9,404 bases of DNA from Clostridia bacterium (lineage in GTDB: Bacteria > Bacillota_A > Clostridia > Christensenellales > Aristaeellaceae): NCBI GenBank assembly GCA_017517815.1, contig JAFWYA010000044.1:1-9404 (forward strand), given 5' to 3'. The notes under the pieces were generated by a model that saw nothing but the letters and a program-made list of their open reading frames with translations, had not been told where the DNA came from and did no database searches. Below are positions 1 through 5,572 of the stretch, piece after piece. Each line of letters begins with the position of its first letter. The stretch's first letter is position 1. The position numbers were made by a program, and so were the translations under genes.

Positions 1-1
1 C

Positions 2-601
2 CGTATGTGCCGTCGTGAGGGCACCAAGCTCTTCCTGAAGGGCGAAAAGTGCTTCTCCACCAAGTGCGCGCTGAACAACCGTCCCACTCCTCCCGGCCAG
101 CACGGCCAGGCCCGTCAGCGCAAGGCCAGCGAGTATGGCCTGCAGCTGCGTGAAAAGCAGAAGGCCCGCCGCGCTTATGGTCTGATGGAAGGCCAGTTCA
201 AGCGCACCTATGACCGCGCTGCCCACATGAAGGGCATCACCGGCGAGAACCTGCTCCAGCTCCTCGAGCTGCGTCTGGACAACGTCGTGTACCGCAGCGG
301 CTTGGCCGCCAGCCGTCCCCAGGGCCGTCAGGTTGTGTGCCATGGTCTGATCACCGTCAACGGCAAGAAGGTTGACATTCCTTCCTACTCCGTCAAGGTT
401 GGCGACGTCATCTCTGTGCGCGCCACCAAGAAGGATCTGGCCATTTTCCAGGCCGCCAAGGAAGGCTCCGGCCGCGTGGTGCCCAAGTGGCTCACCATCG
501 ATCTGGAGAACCTGACCGCCACCGTGACTGCTCTGCCGCAGCGCGATGACATCGACCTGACCCTGCAGGAGAACATGATCGTCGAGTTCTACTCCCGTTA
601 A
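2..601 (+). CDS. rpsD: 30S ribosomal protein S4, 5' end outside window
   Basis: Primary 16S rRNA-binding protein of the small ribosomal subunit, needed early in 30S assembly. The reading frame is open from base 2 to the TAA at 599-601. The first in-window residues read R-M-C-R-R-E-G-T-K-L-F-L-K-G, which matches the S4 N-terminus a little after its true start, so the ATG at base 5 is internal and roughly a dozen residues lie upstream. The Cys of MCRRE and the KCFSTKC motif (C-x4-C) are zinc-ligand positions of the Cys-containing S4 type; the remaining Cys would be the codon ending at base 1. An S4 RNA-binding fold follows (LELRLDNVVYRSGLAASRPQ, then the VNGKKVDIPSY segment), and the protein ends in the conserved IVEFYSR. 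It sits 56 bases before rpoA, the normal clostridial order. In many bacteria S4 represses its own operon; no such site is visible here. Confidence 0.97.
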   Translation, partial: RMCRREGTKLFLKGEKCFSTKCALNNRPTPPGQHGQARQRKASEYGLQLREKQKARRAYGLMEGQFKRTYDRAAHMKGITGENLLQLLELRLDNVVYRSGLAASRPQGRQVVCHGLITVNGKKVDIPSYSVKVGDVISVRATKKDLAIFQAAKEGSGRVVPKWLTIDLENLTATVTALPQRDDIDLTLQENMIVEFYSR

Positions 602-657
602 TCTTCTGCCCTCCTCCCTCAAACCAAGTGGCTTAAAACAGCAGGAGGATAATATCA

Positions 658-1602
658 ATGATCGAAATCGAAAAAGCGCGCATCGACTGTGCGGAGCTGA
701 GCCAGGACGGCTCGTATGGCAAGTTTGTCATCGAGCCGCTGGAACGCGGCTTTGGCAACACGCTGGGCAATGCGCTGCGCCGTGTGCTGCTCAGCAGCCT
801 TCCCGGCGTTGCCGTCACCAGCATCAAGATCGAAGGCATTCAGCATGAGTTCTCCACCATCCCCGGCGTGACCGAGGACGTGAGCGAGATCATCCTGAAC
901 CTCAAGACCTTGTCTGCCAAGCTGTACTCCGATCAGGCGAAGACCGTGATGCTCGATGTCAAGGGCCCCGCTGAGGTCAAGGCCAAGGACATTGCCGCTG
1001 ATGATGAGCTGGAGTTCATCGAGCCGGAAATGCATATTGCCACCCTTAACGAGGATGCCCACCTGCAGATGACGCTGACCATCGATAAGGGCCGCGGCTA
1101 TGTGAGTGCGGATAAGAACAAGTATCCGAATATGCCCATCGGCGTGATCCCGATCGACTCCATCTTCACCCCCATCAAGAAGGTCAACTACACCGTGACC
1201 GATACCCGCGTGGGCCAGATCACGGACTATGACAAGCTGACCCTCGAAGTGTGGACCGATGGCAGCGTTCAGCCTGACGAGGCCATCAGCCTCGCCGCCA
1301 AGATCCTCACTGAGCACCTCAGCCTCTTCGTGAGCCTGACCGATCAGGTGACCACCATCTCCTTCACCGATCAGGAAGACGACAAGAAGGAAAAGGTTCT
1401 CGAGATGACCATCGAGGAGCTGGATTTGAGCGTGCGTGCTTACAACTGCTTGAAGCGCGCCGGCATCAATACAGTTGCCGAGCTGGTGCAGCGCAACCAG
1501 GAGGACATGATGAAGGTGCGCAACCTGGGCCGCAAGTCCCTGGAAGAAGTCGAGCAGAAGCTCGAGGCGCTCAATCTGTCCCTTCGTCCCAGCGACGAAT
1601 AA
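658..1602 (+). CDS. rpoA: DNA-directed RNA polymerase subunit alpha
   Basis: Alpha subunit (314 aa) of RNA polymerase. The N-terminal domain dimerises and scaffolds beta and beta'; the C-terminal domain contacts UP elements and activators. The assembly signature is visible at residues 30-42 ([13 protein letters not shown]) and continues into [17 protein letters not shown]. The alpha-CTD spans about residues 251-314, with [14 protein letters not shown] and [11 protein letters not shown] at about 288-298, the helix-hairpin-helix type DNA-binding surface. Length is normal for the family. An AGGAGG at 643-648 lies 9 bases before the ATG and fixes the start. It lies between rpsD and rplQ in a single transcription unit with short gaps and no terminator between them. 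Nothing in it is unusual. Confidence 0.99.
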   Translation: MIEIEKARIDCAELSQDGSYGKFVIEPLERGFGNTLGNALRRVLLSSLPGVAVTSIKIEGIQHEFSTIPGVTEDVSEIILNLKTLSAKLYSDQAKTVMLDVKGPAEVKAKDIAADDELEFIEPEMHIATLNEDAHLQMTLTIDKGRGYVSADKNKYPNMPIGVIPIDSIFTPIKKVNYTVTDTRVGQITDYDKLTLEVWTDGSVQPDEAISLAAKILTEHLSLFVSLTDQVTTISFTDQEDDKKEKVLEMTIEELDLSVRAYNCLKRAGINTVAELVQRNQEDMMKVRNLGRKSLEEVEQKLEALNLSLRPSDE

Positions 1603-1636
1603 ACTTAGCCGATCCGATTAAGGAGGAAATACAACC

Positions 1637-2146
1637 ATGGCACAGCGTAAATTGGGCCGTACCGCCGATCAGCGCAAGGCTCTCCTGCGCAATCAGGTGA
1701 CCAATCTGCTCTGGTATGGCCGTATCGAGACGACCGAAGCCCGCGCCAAGGAAGTGCGCCGTGCTGCCGAGCGCCTCATCACTCTGGCTGTTAAAGAGTG
1801 CGACAACACCATCGAAGTGACCAAGGAAACCCACAACGATAAGGGCCAGCTGGTCACCCTGAACGTCGTCAACGACGCTCCCAGCAAGCTGCATGCCCGC
1901 CGCATGATCATGAGCTACCTCTACGAGCTCAAGGATGTGCAGCGCGCCGACGAGGACAAGGCCGACTGGAAGGAGCGCACCAAGGACGTGAAGTATCCCG
2001 TCGTTGAGAAGCTCTTCCGCGAGTATGGCCCCAAGTTCAAGGCTCGCAATGAAGAAAAGAAGTGCGCCGGTGGCTACACCCGCATTTACAAGCTCGGACC
2101 CCGTCGCGGCGATGCTGCCGAGATGTGCGTGATCGAGATCATCTAA
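1637..2146 (+). CDS. rplQ: 50S ribosomal protein L17 (long form)
   Basis: Large-subunit ribosomal protein near the exit tunnel, 169 aa. The N-terminus has the family signature ([17 protein letters not shown], then [18 protein letters not shown]) and the C-terminus has [17 protein letters not shown] followed by a hydrophobic end. Between these conserved ends is an insertion of about 50 residues (roughly 60-135, including the charged stretch around [19 protein letters not shown]) that the approximately 120-aa Bacillus-type L17 lacks. From family knowledge, this longer form is common in Clostridia, so it is a lineage trait and not damage. An AGGAGG at 1621-1626 lies 10 bases before the ATG. It is the last gene of the rpsD-rpoA-rplQ unit; hairpins begin at the base after its stop codon. 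Confidence 0.98.
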   Translation: MAQRKLGRTADQRKALLRNQVTNLLWYGRIETTEARAKEVRRAAERLITLAVKECDNTIEVTKETHNDKGQLVTLNVVNDAPSKLHARRMIMSYLYELKDVQRADEDKADWKERTKDVKYPVVEKLFREYGPKFKARNEEKKCAGGYTRIYKLGPRRGDAAEMCVIEII

Positions 2147-2190
2147 GGAGGGGCAGTGCCCCTCCACCCCGGACTGCGCTTCGCGCAGAG
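2147..2190 (+). repeat. Two-hairpin element directly after rplQ (possible short copy of the multi-hairpin family)
   Basis: Starting at the base after the rplQ stop, GGAGGGGC (2147-2154) pairs perfectly with GCCCCTCC (2158-2165) over a 3-base loop. A linker ACCCCGGA follows, then a second perfect 6-bp hairpin, CTGCGC (2174-2179) with GCGCAG (2183-2188), loop TTC, and then AGG. The stem of the second hairpin and the ACCCCG linker are identical to parts of the element at 4034-4120, so this may be a shortened relative lacking the middle hairpin. There is no U-tract after either stem, so neither is a classical terminator. No gene follows the terminal AGG. Confidence 0.5.
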
Positions 2191-2221
2191 GTAGATGGGC
2201 ATAATCGCTTTCTTGGATCAT

Positions 2222-2296
2222 AAAGCCGAGGCAAAGCTGCGGCAGGTGGATGTGACTTTTGCGTCCGCCGCCGCAGGGCTGCCTCGGCTTTTGCTT
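2222..2296 (+). terminator. Rod-shaped terminator-like hairpin after rplQ
   Basis: A perfect 12-bp outer stem joins 2222-2233 (AAAGCCGAGGCA) to 2280-2291 (TGCCTCGGCTTT). Inside it, CTGCGGC (2237-2243) pairs with GCCGCAG (2270-2276), and GGTGGA (2245-2250) pairs with TCCGCC (2264-2269) with one G-U pair. A few wobble pairs close the tip around 2256-2258. The outer 3' arm ends in TTTT and then GCTT, which suits an intrinsic terminator for the rpsD-rpoA-rplQ operon. The structure is unusually long (about 70 nt) and nearly fully paired, so a structured small RNA is an alternative. Confidence 0.7.
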
Positions 2297-2323
2297 GCAT
2301 AAAAGACAGGTATTTGGTATGAT
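2295..2323 (+). promoter_or_regulatory. Sigma-A promoter of the DUF5665-lspA-rluD operon
   Basis: TTGCAT (2295-2300) and TATGAT (2318-2323) are separated by exactly 17 bases, and a TGG precedes the -10, giving an extended -10 (TG-n). The predicted start is about 2330. The -35 abuts the end of the preceding terminator-like stem. It fits a housekeeping promoter that starts a new unit after the ribosomal operon. Confidence 0.75.
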
Positions 2324-2332
2324 GCAACTGTC

Positions 2333-2361
2333 CACTTCGGCGCATACTATACGCCGGGGTG
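2333..2361 (+). promoter_or_regulatory. 5' UTR hairpin covering the Shine-Dalgarno sequence of the DUF5665 gene
   Basis: Bases 2333-2342 (CACTTCGGCG) pair with 2352-2361 (CGCCGGGGTG) in a continuous 10-bp stem with two G-U pairs and a 9-base loop, CATACTATA. The 3' arm contains the GGGGTG that serves as ribosome binding site for the ATG at 2368. With transcription predicted to start at about 2330, the hairpin would form the extreme 5' end of the mRNA and mask the SD. This suggests translational control or an mRNA-stabilising 5' cap structure; the ligand or trigger, if any, is unknown. Confidence 0.5.
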
Positions 2362-2367
2362 AATGCA

Positions 2368-2658
2368 ATGGATCAGCATGAGCGTGAAAGCCTGCTTATC
2401 AGGCAGATTGACCGCTGGATCGCAGCGATGGAACGGCTGCACTTGGCTGAATATGTAAGCTATGTGGATGACCGCAGGCGTATGCTGCGCATGCATTTTT
2501 TAGGCGGCGTGGTGCGCGGCGTGGGCATGGCCGTGGGCTTTACCATTCTGGGCGCCATCCTTGTGCTGGTGCTGCAGGATCTGGCCCGGCGCAATCTGCC
2601 TCTCATCGGTGATGCACTGGCACAGATCGTGAATGTGGTTCAGCGACAGATGGAGTGA
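2368..2658 (+). CDS. Small DUF5665-like membrane protein
   Basis: A 96-aa protein of unknown function that I match by pattern to the DUF5665 family, often found near lspA in Clostridia. Residues 1-40 are charged and probably helical (IRQIDRWIAAMERLHLAEYVSYV). A glycine-rich turn follows (about 45-54, GGVVRGVGM), then one hydrophobic segment at about 55-72 (VGFTILGAILVLVLQ). The tail has NLPLIGDALAQIVNVV, which resembles the conserved family end. The start is the ATG at 2368: GGGGTGA at 2356-2362 is a ribosome binding site at suitable distance, whereas the in-frame GTG at 2359 would lie inside that site. Its stop is 9 bases before lspA, so the two are surely co-transcribed. Biochemical function is not known; a role in the membrane alongside LspA is only suggested by context. 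Confidence 0.8.
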   Translation: MDQHERESLLIRQIDRWIAAMERLHLAEYVSYVDDRRRMLRMHFLGGVVRGVGMAVGFTILGAILVLVLQDLARRNLPLIGDALAQIVNVVQRQME

Positions 2659-2667
2659 ACATTTTTG

Positions 2668-3144
2668 ATGATGTTGTTTTTAGGCATCGCATTTGCAGCG
2701 CTGGGGCTGGACGTGCTGACCAAACTGCTCACCAGCCAGCTGCTGGGAGAAAAGATCGTCCGCCTTGGCTGGCTGATCGAACTGCGGCAGACGCAGAACA
2801 CCGGCATGGCCTTTGGCATGTTGTCAGGGCAGTGGTTGGCAAATATCCTGATGCCGCTGGCAGTGGTTTTCGCCGGGTGGATGCTGATGCGGCGCTATCG
2901 GGTCACGCCCTTCACCGCTATGTCTTGCGGCTTGGTAGCGGGTGGTTTCGTCGGCAATTTTGCCCAGCGGCTGTTGCAGGGCTATGTGCTGGACATGATC
3001 TACTTCCCGTGGCTGCCCTTTTTTGTATGCAACGTCGCGGATATCTGCATCTGCTTTGGCGTGGCGCTGCTGGCCTTCAGCCTGCTTTTCCGCCCGCAGG
3101 ACTGGCAGGAGAAAACAAGGAGTGCGAAAGATGCCCAGAATTGA
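2668..3144 (+). CDS. lspA: Signal peptidase II (prolipoprotein signal peptidase)
   Basis: Membrane aspartyl protease that removes the signal peptide from diacylglyceryl-modified prolipoproteins; 158 aa with four hydrophobic segments (about 2-20, 57-74, 84-96, 122-141). Family landmarks: D15-x3-K19, the N44-T-G-M-A-F-G loop, G92-G-F-V-G-N97, G-Y-V-L-D109-M, and N122-V-A-D125. D109 and D125 match the catalytic aspartate pair. The Asp of the conserved GN-x2-DR motif is replaced by Gln (Q100-R101, codon CAG at 2965), which is unusual. GGAGTGA at 2652-2658 overlaps the previous gene's stop and serves the ATG at 2668; a TTG at 2665 and an ATG at 2671 are alternative starts. Its 3' end overlaps rluD by 14 bases. 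A lipoprotein substrate candidate is encoded at 5573-6367. Confidence 0.88.
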   Translation: MMLFLGIAFAALGLDVLTKLLTSQLLGEKIVRLGWLIELRQTQNTGMAFGMLSGQWLANILMPLAVVFAGWMLMRRYRVTPFTAMSCGLVAGGFVGNFAQRLLQGYVLDMIYFPWLPFFVCNVADICICFGVALLAFSLLFRPQDWQEKTRSAKDAQN

Positions 3145-4024
3145 AATCACCGTCCAAAAACAGTCGCGGCTGGATGTGCTGTGTGCAGAAGCATCCGGAG
3201 CCAGCCGGTCCCAAACTGCTAAGTGGATCGAAAGCGGCCTGTGCACCGTCGATGGAAAGGTACAGAACAAAACGTCTTTCAAAGCGCCGGAAGGAGCACT
3301 GCTGGTGATTGACGTGCCGGAAGCCGTTGAATCCACCGTCGAAAAAGAGGACATCCCCCTCGAAATCCTCTATGAGGACGAGGACGTTGCTGTGGTCGTC
3401 AAGCCCTGCGGCATGGTAGTGCATCCGGCAGCCGGCAACGAAAGCGGCACGCTGGTCAACGCGCTGCTCTTTGCCATGGATGATCTCAGCGGCATCGGCG
3501 GCGTGAAGCGCCCCGGCATTGTGCACCGTCTGGACAAAGACACCAGCGGCCTGTTGATGGTCGCTAAAAACGATGCGGCGCATATCAGCCTGTCTGACCA
3601 GCTGCGCGACCGCACCATGGAAAAGCACTATCTGGCCGTTGTAGACGGCGTAATGAAAGAACCCTCCGGTCTGGTGGACAAGCCCATCGCCCGCAGCAAA
3701 AAAGACCGCAAAAAAATGGCGGTCGATCCAGAAGGACGCGACGCGTTCACCGAATGGACACTGATTGAAAACCTGAAAAACGCTGCGCTGCTGGACGTAC
3801 ACATCATGACCGGCCGCACGCATCAGATTCGCGTTCACATGCAAAGCCTGCACCATCCCGTTGCCGGCGATCCCATCTACGGCGCCAAAAATGGCGTCAA
3901 AGTGCCCCGGCTGATGCTGCACGCCCACACTCTCGCCTTCGACCATCCTCGCACCGGCGAGCGTCTGCACTTCGTTGCCGAGCCCCCGGCAGAGTTTGTG
4001 AAAGCGCTGGAGAAGTTACGGTAG
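3131..4024 (+). CDS. rluD: RluD/YlyB-family 23S rRNA pseudouridine synthase
   Basis: Converts specific uridines in large-subunit rRNA to pseudouridine; RluD acts on helix 69 of 23S rRNA. It has 297 aa, normal for the family. An S4-like RNA-binding domain lies at about residues 10-65 (RLDVLCAEASGASRSQTAKWIESGLCTV). The catalytic domain has KPCGMVVHPAAG (91-102), the motif RPGIVHRLDKDTSGLL with catalytic D135, and a later GRTHQIRVHM motif. The start at 3131 is set by AAGGAG at 3117-3122 and by the N-terminus MPRIEITVQ that flows straight into the S4 domain; longer in-frame extensions would lie inside lspA. It overlaps lspA by 14 bases, so translation is probably coupled. The lspA-rluD pairing is widespread in Firmicutes. 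The exact target uridines cannot be told from sequence. Confidence 0.95.
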   Translation: MPRIEITVQKQSRLDVLCAEASGASRSQTAKWIESGLCTVDGKVQNKTSFKAPEGALLVIDVPEAVESTVEKEDIPLEILYEDEDVAVVVKPCGMVVHPAAGNESGTLVNALLFAMDDLSGIGGVKRPGIVHRLDKDTSGLLMVAKNDAAHISLSDQLRDRTMEKHYLAVVDGVMKEPSGLVDKPIARSKKDRKKMAVDPEGRDAFTEWTLIENLKNAALLDVHIMTGRTHQIRVHMQSLHHPVAGDPIYGAKNGVKVPRLMLHAHTLAFDHPRTGERLHFVAEPPAEFVKALEKLR

Positions 4025-4033
4025 CAGGGGACG

Positions 4034-4120
4034 GCAGGGGTTCCACCCCTGCACCCCGCTTAAGGGCTGTCGCCCTTAAGAATCCCGTTGTTTGCTGCGC
4101 TTTGCGCAGCAAAAGGAGGA
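4034..4120 (+). repeat. Three-hairpin intergenic element, copy A (ends at the SD of the HTH remnant)
   Basis: Three perfect hairpins in a row: GCAGGGGT with ACCCCTGC (4034-4041/4045-4052, loop TCC); CTTAAGGGC with GCCCTTAAG (4059-4067/4072-4080, loop TGTC); TTTGCTGCGC with GCGCAGCAAA (4091-4100/4104-4113, loop TTT). The linkers are ACCCCG and AATCCCGTTG. The last stem runs straight into AGGAGGATAAAAC and the GTG at 4128. The same layout, with different stem sequences, occurs on the opposite strand at 4882-4962. No U-tract follows any stem, so it does not look like a terminator for rluD. Confidence 0.7.
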
Positions 4121-4127
4121 TAAAACG

Positions 4128-4246
4128 GTGATTCGTTTCGACAAACTGTGGGTGACGATGAAAGCCAAAAACGTTTCGACCTACCAGCTGCATGAAAAGT
4201 GTGGCATCGATAGCAAAAACCATCTGCTGAATACACCGACGAATAA
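4128..4246 (+). pseudogene. Decayed small XRE-type HTH regulator gene
   Basis: From the GTG at 4128, behind AAGGAGG (4113-4119), the frame reads IRFDKLWVTMKAKNVSTYQLHEKCGIDSK. This is the N-terminal half of the small (about 65-70 aa) Clostridial XRE-like DNA-binding proteins. It then leaves the family: the expected continuation DSK-T-I appears only if one A is dropped from the A5 run at 4215-4219. The usual C-terminal end (A-E-Y-x-D-E then stop) appears in another frame as PSAEYTDE with the TAA at 4244-4246. So about 25 residues, including the recognition helix, appear deleted and the halves are out of frame. In its present frame the ORF runs on antisense to the UDG-like gene up to 4538, which is not a credible protein. 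Probably non-functional as a regulator. Confidence 0.65.
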
Positions 4247-4273
4247 AAGGCTCTGCATTTTGCAGAGCCTTTT
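4245..4273. terminator. Bidirectional terminator between convergent units
   Basis: A perfect 13-bp stem, AAAAGGCTCTGCA (4245-4257) with TGCAGAGCCTTTT (4261-4273), loop TTT. It has a T-run on the 3' side of each strand. On the + strand it follows the HTH remnant, whose TAA overlaps its first bases. On the - strand it lies 7 bases after the stop of the UDG-like gene. One hairpin can therefore end both transcription units. Confidence 0.9.
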
Positions 4274-4280
4274 CGTGTAT

Positions 4281-4874
4281 TTATTGAATGATTTTTGCCA
4301 TGGTGGCAATGTCTTCAGCGGCCATGGCAACCTTGGATTTTTCAATCAGGATATTGCCGCCGGTCATAATGTAGGAAGGGATTACGCGGATGTTGTTATA
4401 GTAAAAGGCTGTCGAGCGCAGTTTATATGTCGCACCGGAAGGAATGGGATTGCGTTTGACCGTTTTCCTGGCAATCTGATTGAACATCTTCTTGGCAACG
4501 TCGCCCATGAGCATAATTACCTGAAGGTTCGGAAATAAAGAAAGTTCCTCTTCCAGATAGGGCAGGCTTTCATCGAACCGTTCCTTTTCGATGGCATAAC
4601 CTGTTTTTGGCGTTTTGACAGCATTGGTCAGATACACGCCCATGTTCAGGATGTCCTGAACAGTTTCTACAGGCAATCCAGCTTTCTGAAAAAGGGGAAT
4701 AGTGGTGGAAAGATACTGCTCGCCGCTGCTGCCGTAAAAATCCTGCGTGGGATTCTCCGGAACAACTTCATTGATCATGATGGCGCGAATGCTGCCGCAG
4801 TCAATCTCAACATCATTCAGATGGATGTGTTCTTTATGACCAAATCGGCTTTCCAGCACATCTTTGATGTTCAC
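4281..4874 (-). CDS. Uracil-DNA glycosylase superfamily protein
   Basis: A 197-aa protein that fits the UDG superfamily of enzymes removing damaged or deaminated bases from DNA. Visible counterparts of the family motifs: INEVVPE (34-40) for the water-activating motif, YLTNAVKTPK (81-90) resembling the ITNVVK-x-RPP segment of family 4/5 enzymes, and VIPSYIMTGGN (164-174) in place of the H-P-S leucine-loop motif. The His of that motif is Ile here, and no 4Fe-4S cysteine set is present, so the substrate may differ from uracil. The start is a GTG at 4874 behind AAGGAGG (4882-4888), 7 bases away. It is the last gene of the minus-strand cluster, separated from tdk by 114 bases holding a three-hairpin element. 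The family call rests on motifs only; activity is unproven. Confidence 0.65.
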   Translation of the reverse strand: MNIKDVLESRFGHKEHIHLNDVEIDCGSIRAIMINEVVPENPTQDFYGSSGEQYLSTTIPLFQKAGLPVETVQDILNMGVYLTNAVKTPKTGYAIEKERFDESLPYLEEELSLFPNLQVIMLMGDVAKKMFNQIARKTVKRNPIPSGATYKLRSTAFYYNNIRVIPSYIMTGGNILIEKSKVAMAAEDIATMAKIIQ

Positions 4875-4881
4875 AGTTTTA

Positions 4882-4962
4882 CCTCCTTGCCTGCGTGAAA
4901 CGCAGGCAAAACCGGGTTTCCAAAGCCCTTTGGCAGTGGGTCCGGGAGACAGCGCCTCCCGG
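4882..4962 (-). repeat. Three-hairpin intergenic element, copy B (ends at the SD of the UDG-like gene)
   Basis: Read on the - strand: hairpin 1 pairs CCGGGAG with CTCCCGG (4962-4956/4948-4942); hairpin 2 pairs CCAAA with TTTGG around 4933-4920; hairpin 3 pairs TTGCCTGCG with CGCAGGCAA (4909-4901/4895-4887, loop TTTCA). The linkers are ACCCACTG and AAACCCGG. The third stem leads directly into AAGGAGGTAAAACT and the GTG start. Linker motifs, hairpin order and the final SD placement repeat those of copy A, while the stems differ in sequence but keep pairing. Confidence 0.65.
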
Positions 4963-4988
4963 TGTTCCTCTCCTGGCGTCCTCCTTCG

Positions 4989-5543
4989 TTACGGCTTCAG
5001 CGTGCCTTCGGCCCAGTGCTTGCGGCAGAGGCTGACGTAGCTTTCGTTTCCGCCCAGGACGATCTGTTCGCCTTCCTTGACGACTTTGCCGTCCACAACG
5101 CGGGCGTTGCAGGTGGCCTTGCGGCCGCACCAGCAAATGGTTTTGACTTCTTCGATGGTGTCGGCCCAGGCCAGCAGACACTGGCTGCCTTCAAACAGGT
5201 TGCCCTGGAAGTCGGCGCGCAGACCATAGCAGATGACAGGAACATTGTCGACATCGACCACATGAACCAGCTTTTCGACCTGCGGACGGGTGAGGAACTG
5301 AGCTTCGTCCACGATGACACAGTCGTAGTCGCGCACGTTGAACTGGTCGATGTCCTCAATGAAGTTGGCCTCGCAGTTGAGGCCGCAGCGGCTGCCGATG
5401 ATGGTGGCGCCGTCGCGGTTGTCCAGACGGGGCTTGAGCATCAGCACCTTCTGACCGCGTTCGATGTAGTTGTAGCGCACCATGATGGCATTGGCGGATT
5501 TGCTGGAGCCCATTGCTCCGTAGCGGAAGTAAAGCTTGGCCAT
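4989..5543 (-). CDS. tdk: Thymidine kinase
   Basis: Phosphorylates thymidine (and deoxyuridine) with ATP in the pyrimidine salvage pathway in the cytoplasm. It has 184 aa, of the E. coli/clostridial type. The P-loop is G9-A-M-G-S-S-K15-S. The catalytic/Walker B region is VIVDEAQFLT (76-85) with DEAQ at 79-82. The thymidine-binding lasso region includes CYGLRADFQGNLFEGS (105-120). Zinc ligands are probably C137 and C139 (C-W-C-G-R-K) with C173 and H176 (C-R-K-H). The start is the ATG at 5543, set by GGAGGT at 5553-5558 nine bases upstream; an in-frame ATG at 5576 would place this SD inside the coding region. It follows the lipoprotein gene by 29 bases and should share its transcript. Confidence 0.96.
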   Translation of the reverse strand: MAKLYFRYGAMGSSKSANAIMVRYNYIERGQKVLMLKPRLDNRDGATIIGSRCGLNCEANFIEDIDQFNVRDYDCVIVDEAQFLTRPQVEKLVHVVDVDNVPVICYGLRADFQGNLFEGSQCLLAWADTIEEVKTICWCGRKATCNARVVDGKVVKEGEQIVLGGNESYVSLCRKHWAEGTLKP

Positions 5544-5572
5544 GGAAAATCGACCTCCGGATGTATGATGAA

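Noticed and set aside
655..1317. A 220-codon open frame on the - strand opposite rpoA
   Set aside because: It lies entirely antisense to an unmistakable rpoA, has a low-complexity His/Asp/Leu-rich composition expected of a reverse frame, and lacks a family match.
2337..2358. GTG at 2359 as start of the DUF5665-like gene
   Set aside because: The GTG is part of the ribosome binding site for the ATG at 2368, leaving no SD of its own.
1571..2368. A 265-codon open frame on the - strand across rplQ and the following gap
   Set aside because: Antisense to rplQ, and passes through the terminator-like hairpin; composition is that of a reverse-frame shadow.
3023..3130. N-terminal extension of the RluD protein inside lspA
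   Set aside because: The SD at 3117-3122 and the normal family N-terminus support the ATG at 3131.
4128..4538. The full open frame continuing from the HTH remnant
   Set aside because: After about residue 30 it runs through the bidirectional terminator and antisense to the UDG-like gene; the continuation is not protein-like.
4879..5181. A small gene after tdk, suggested by AAGGAGG just past its stop
   Set aside because: No start codon lies at a usable distance from that SD-like sequence; the open frame there is antisense or out of frame to tdk.
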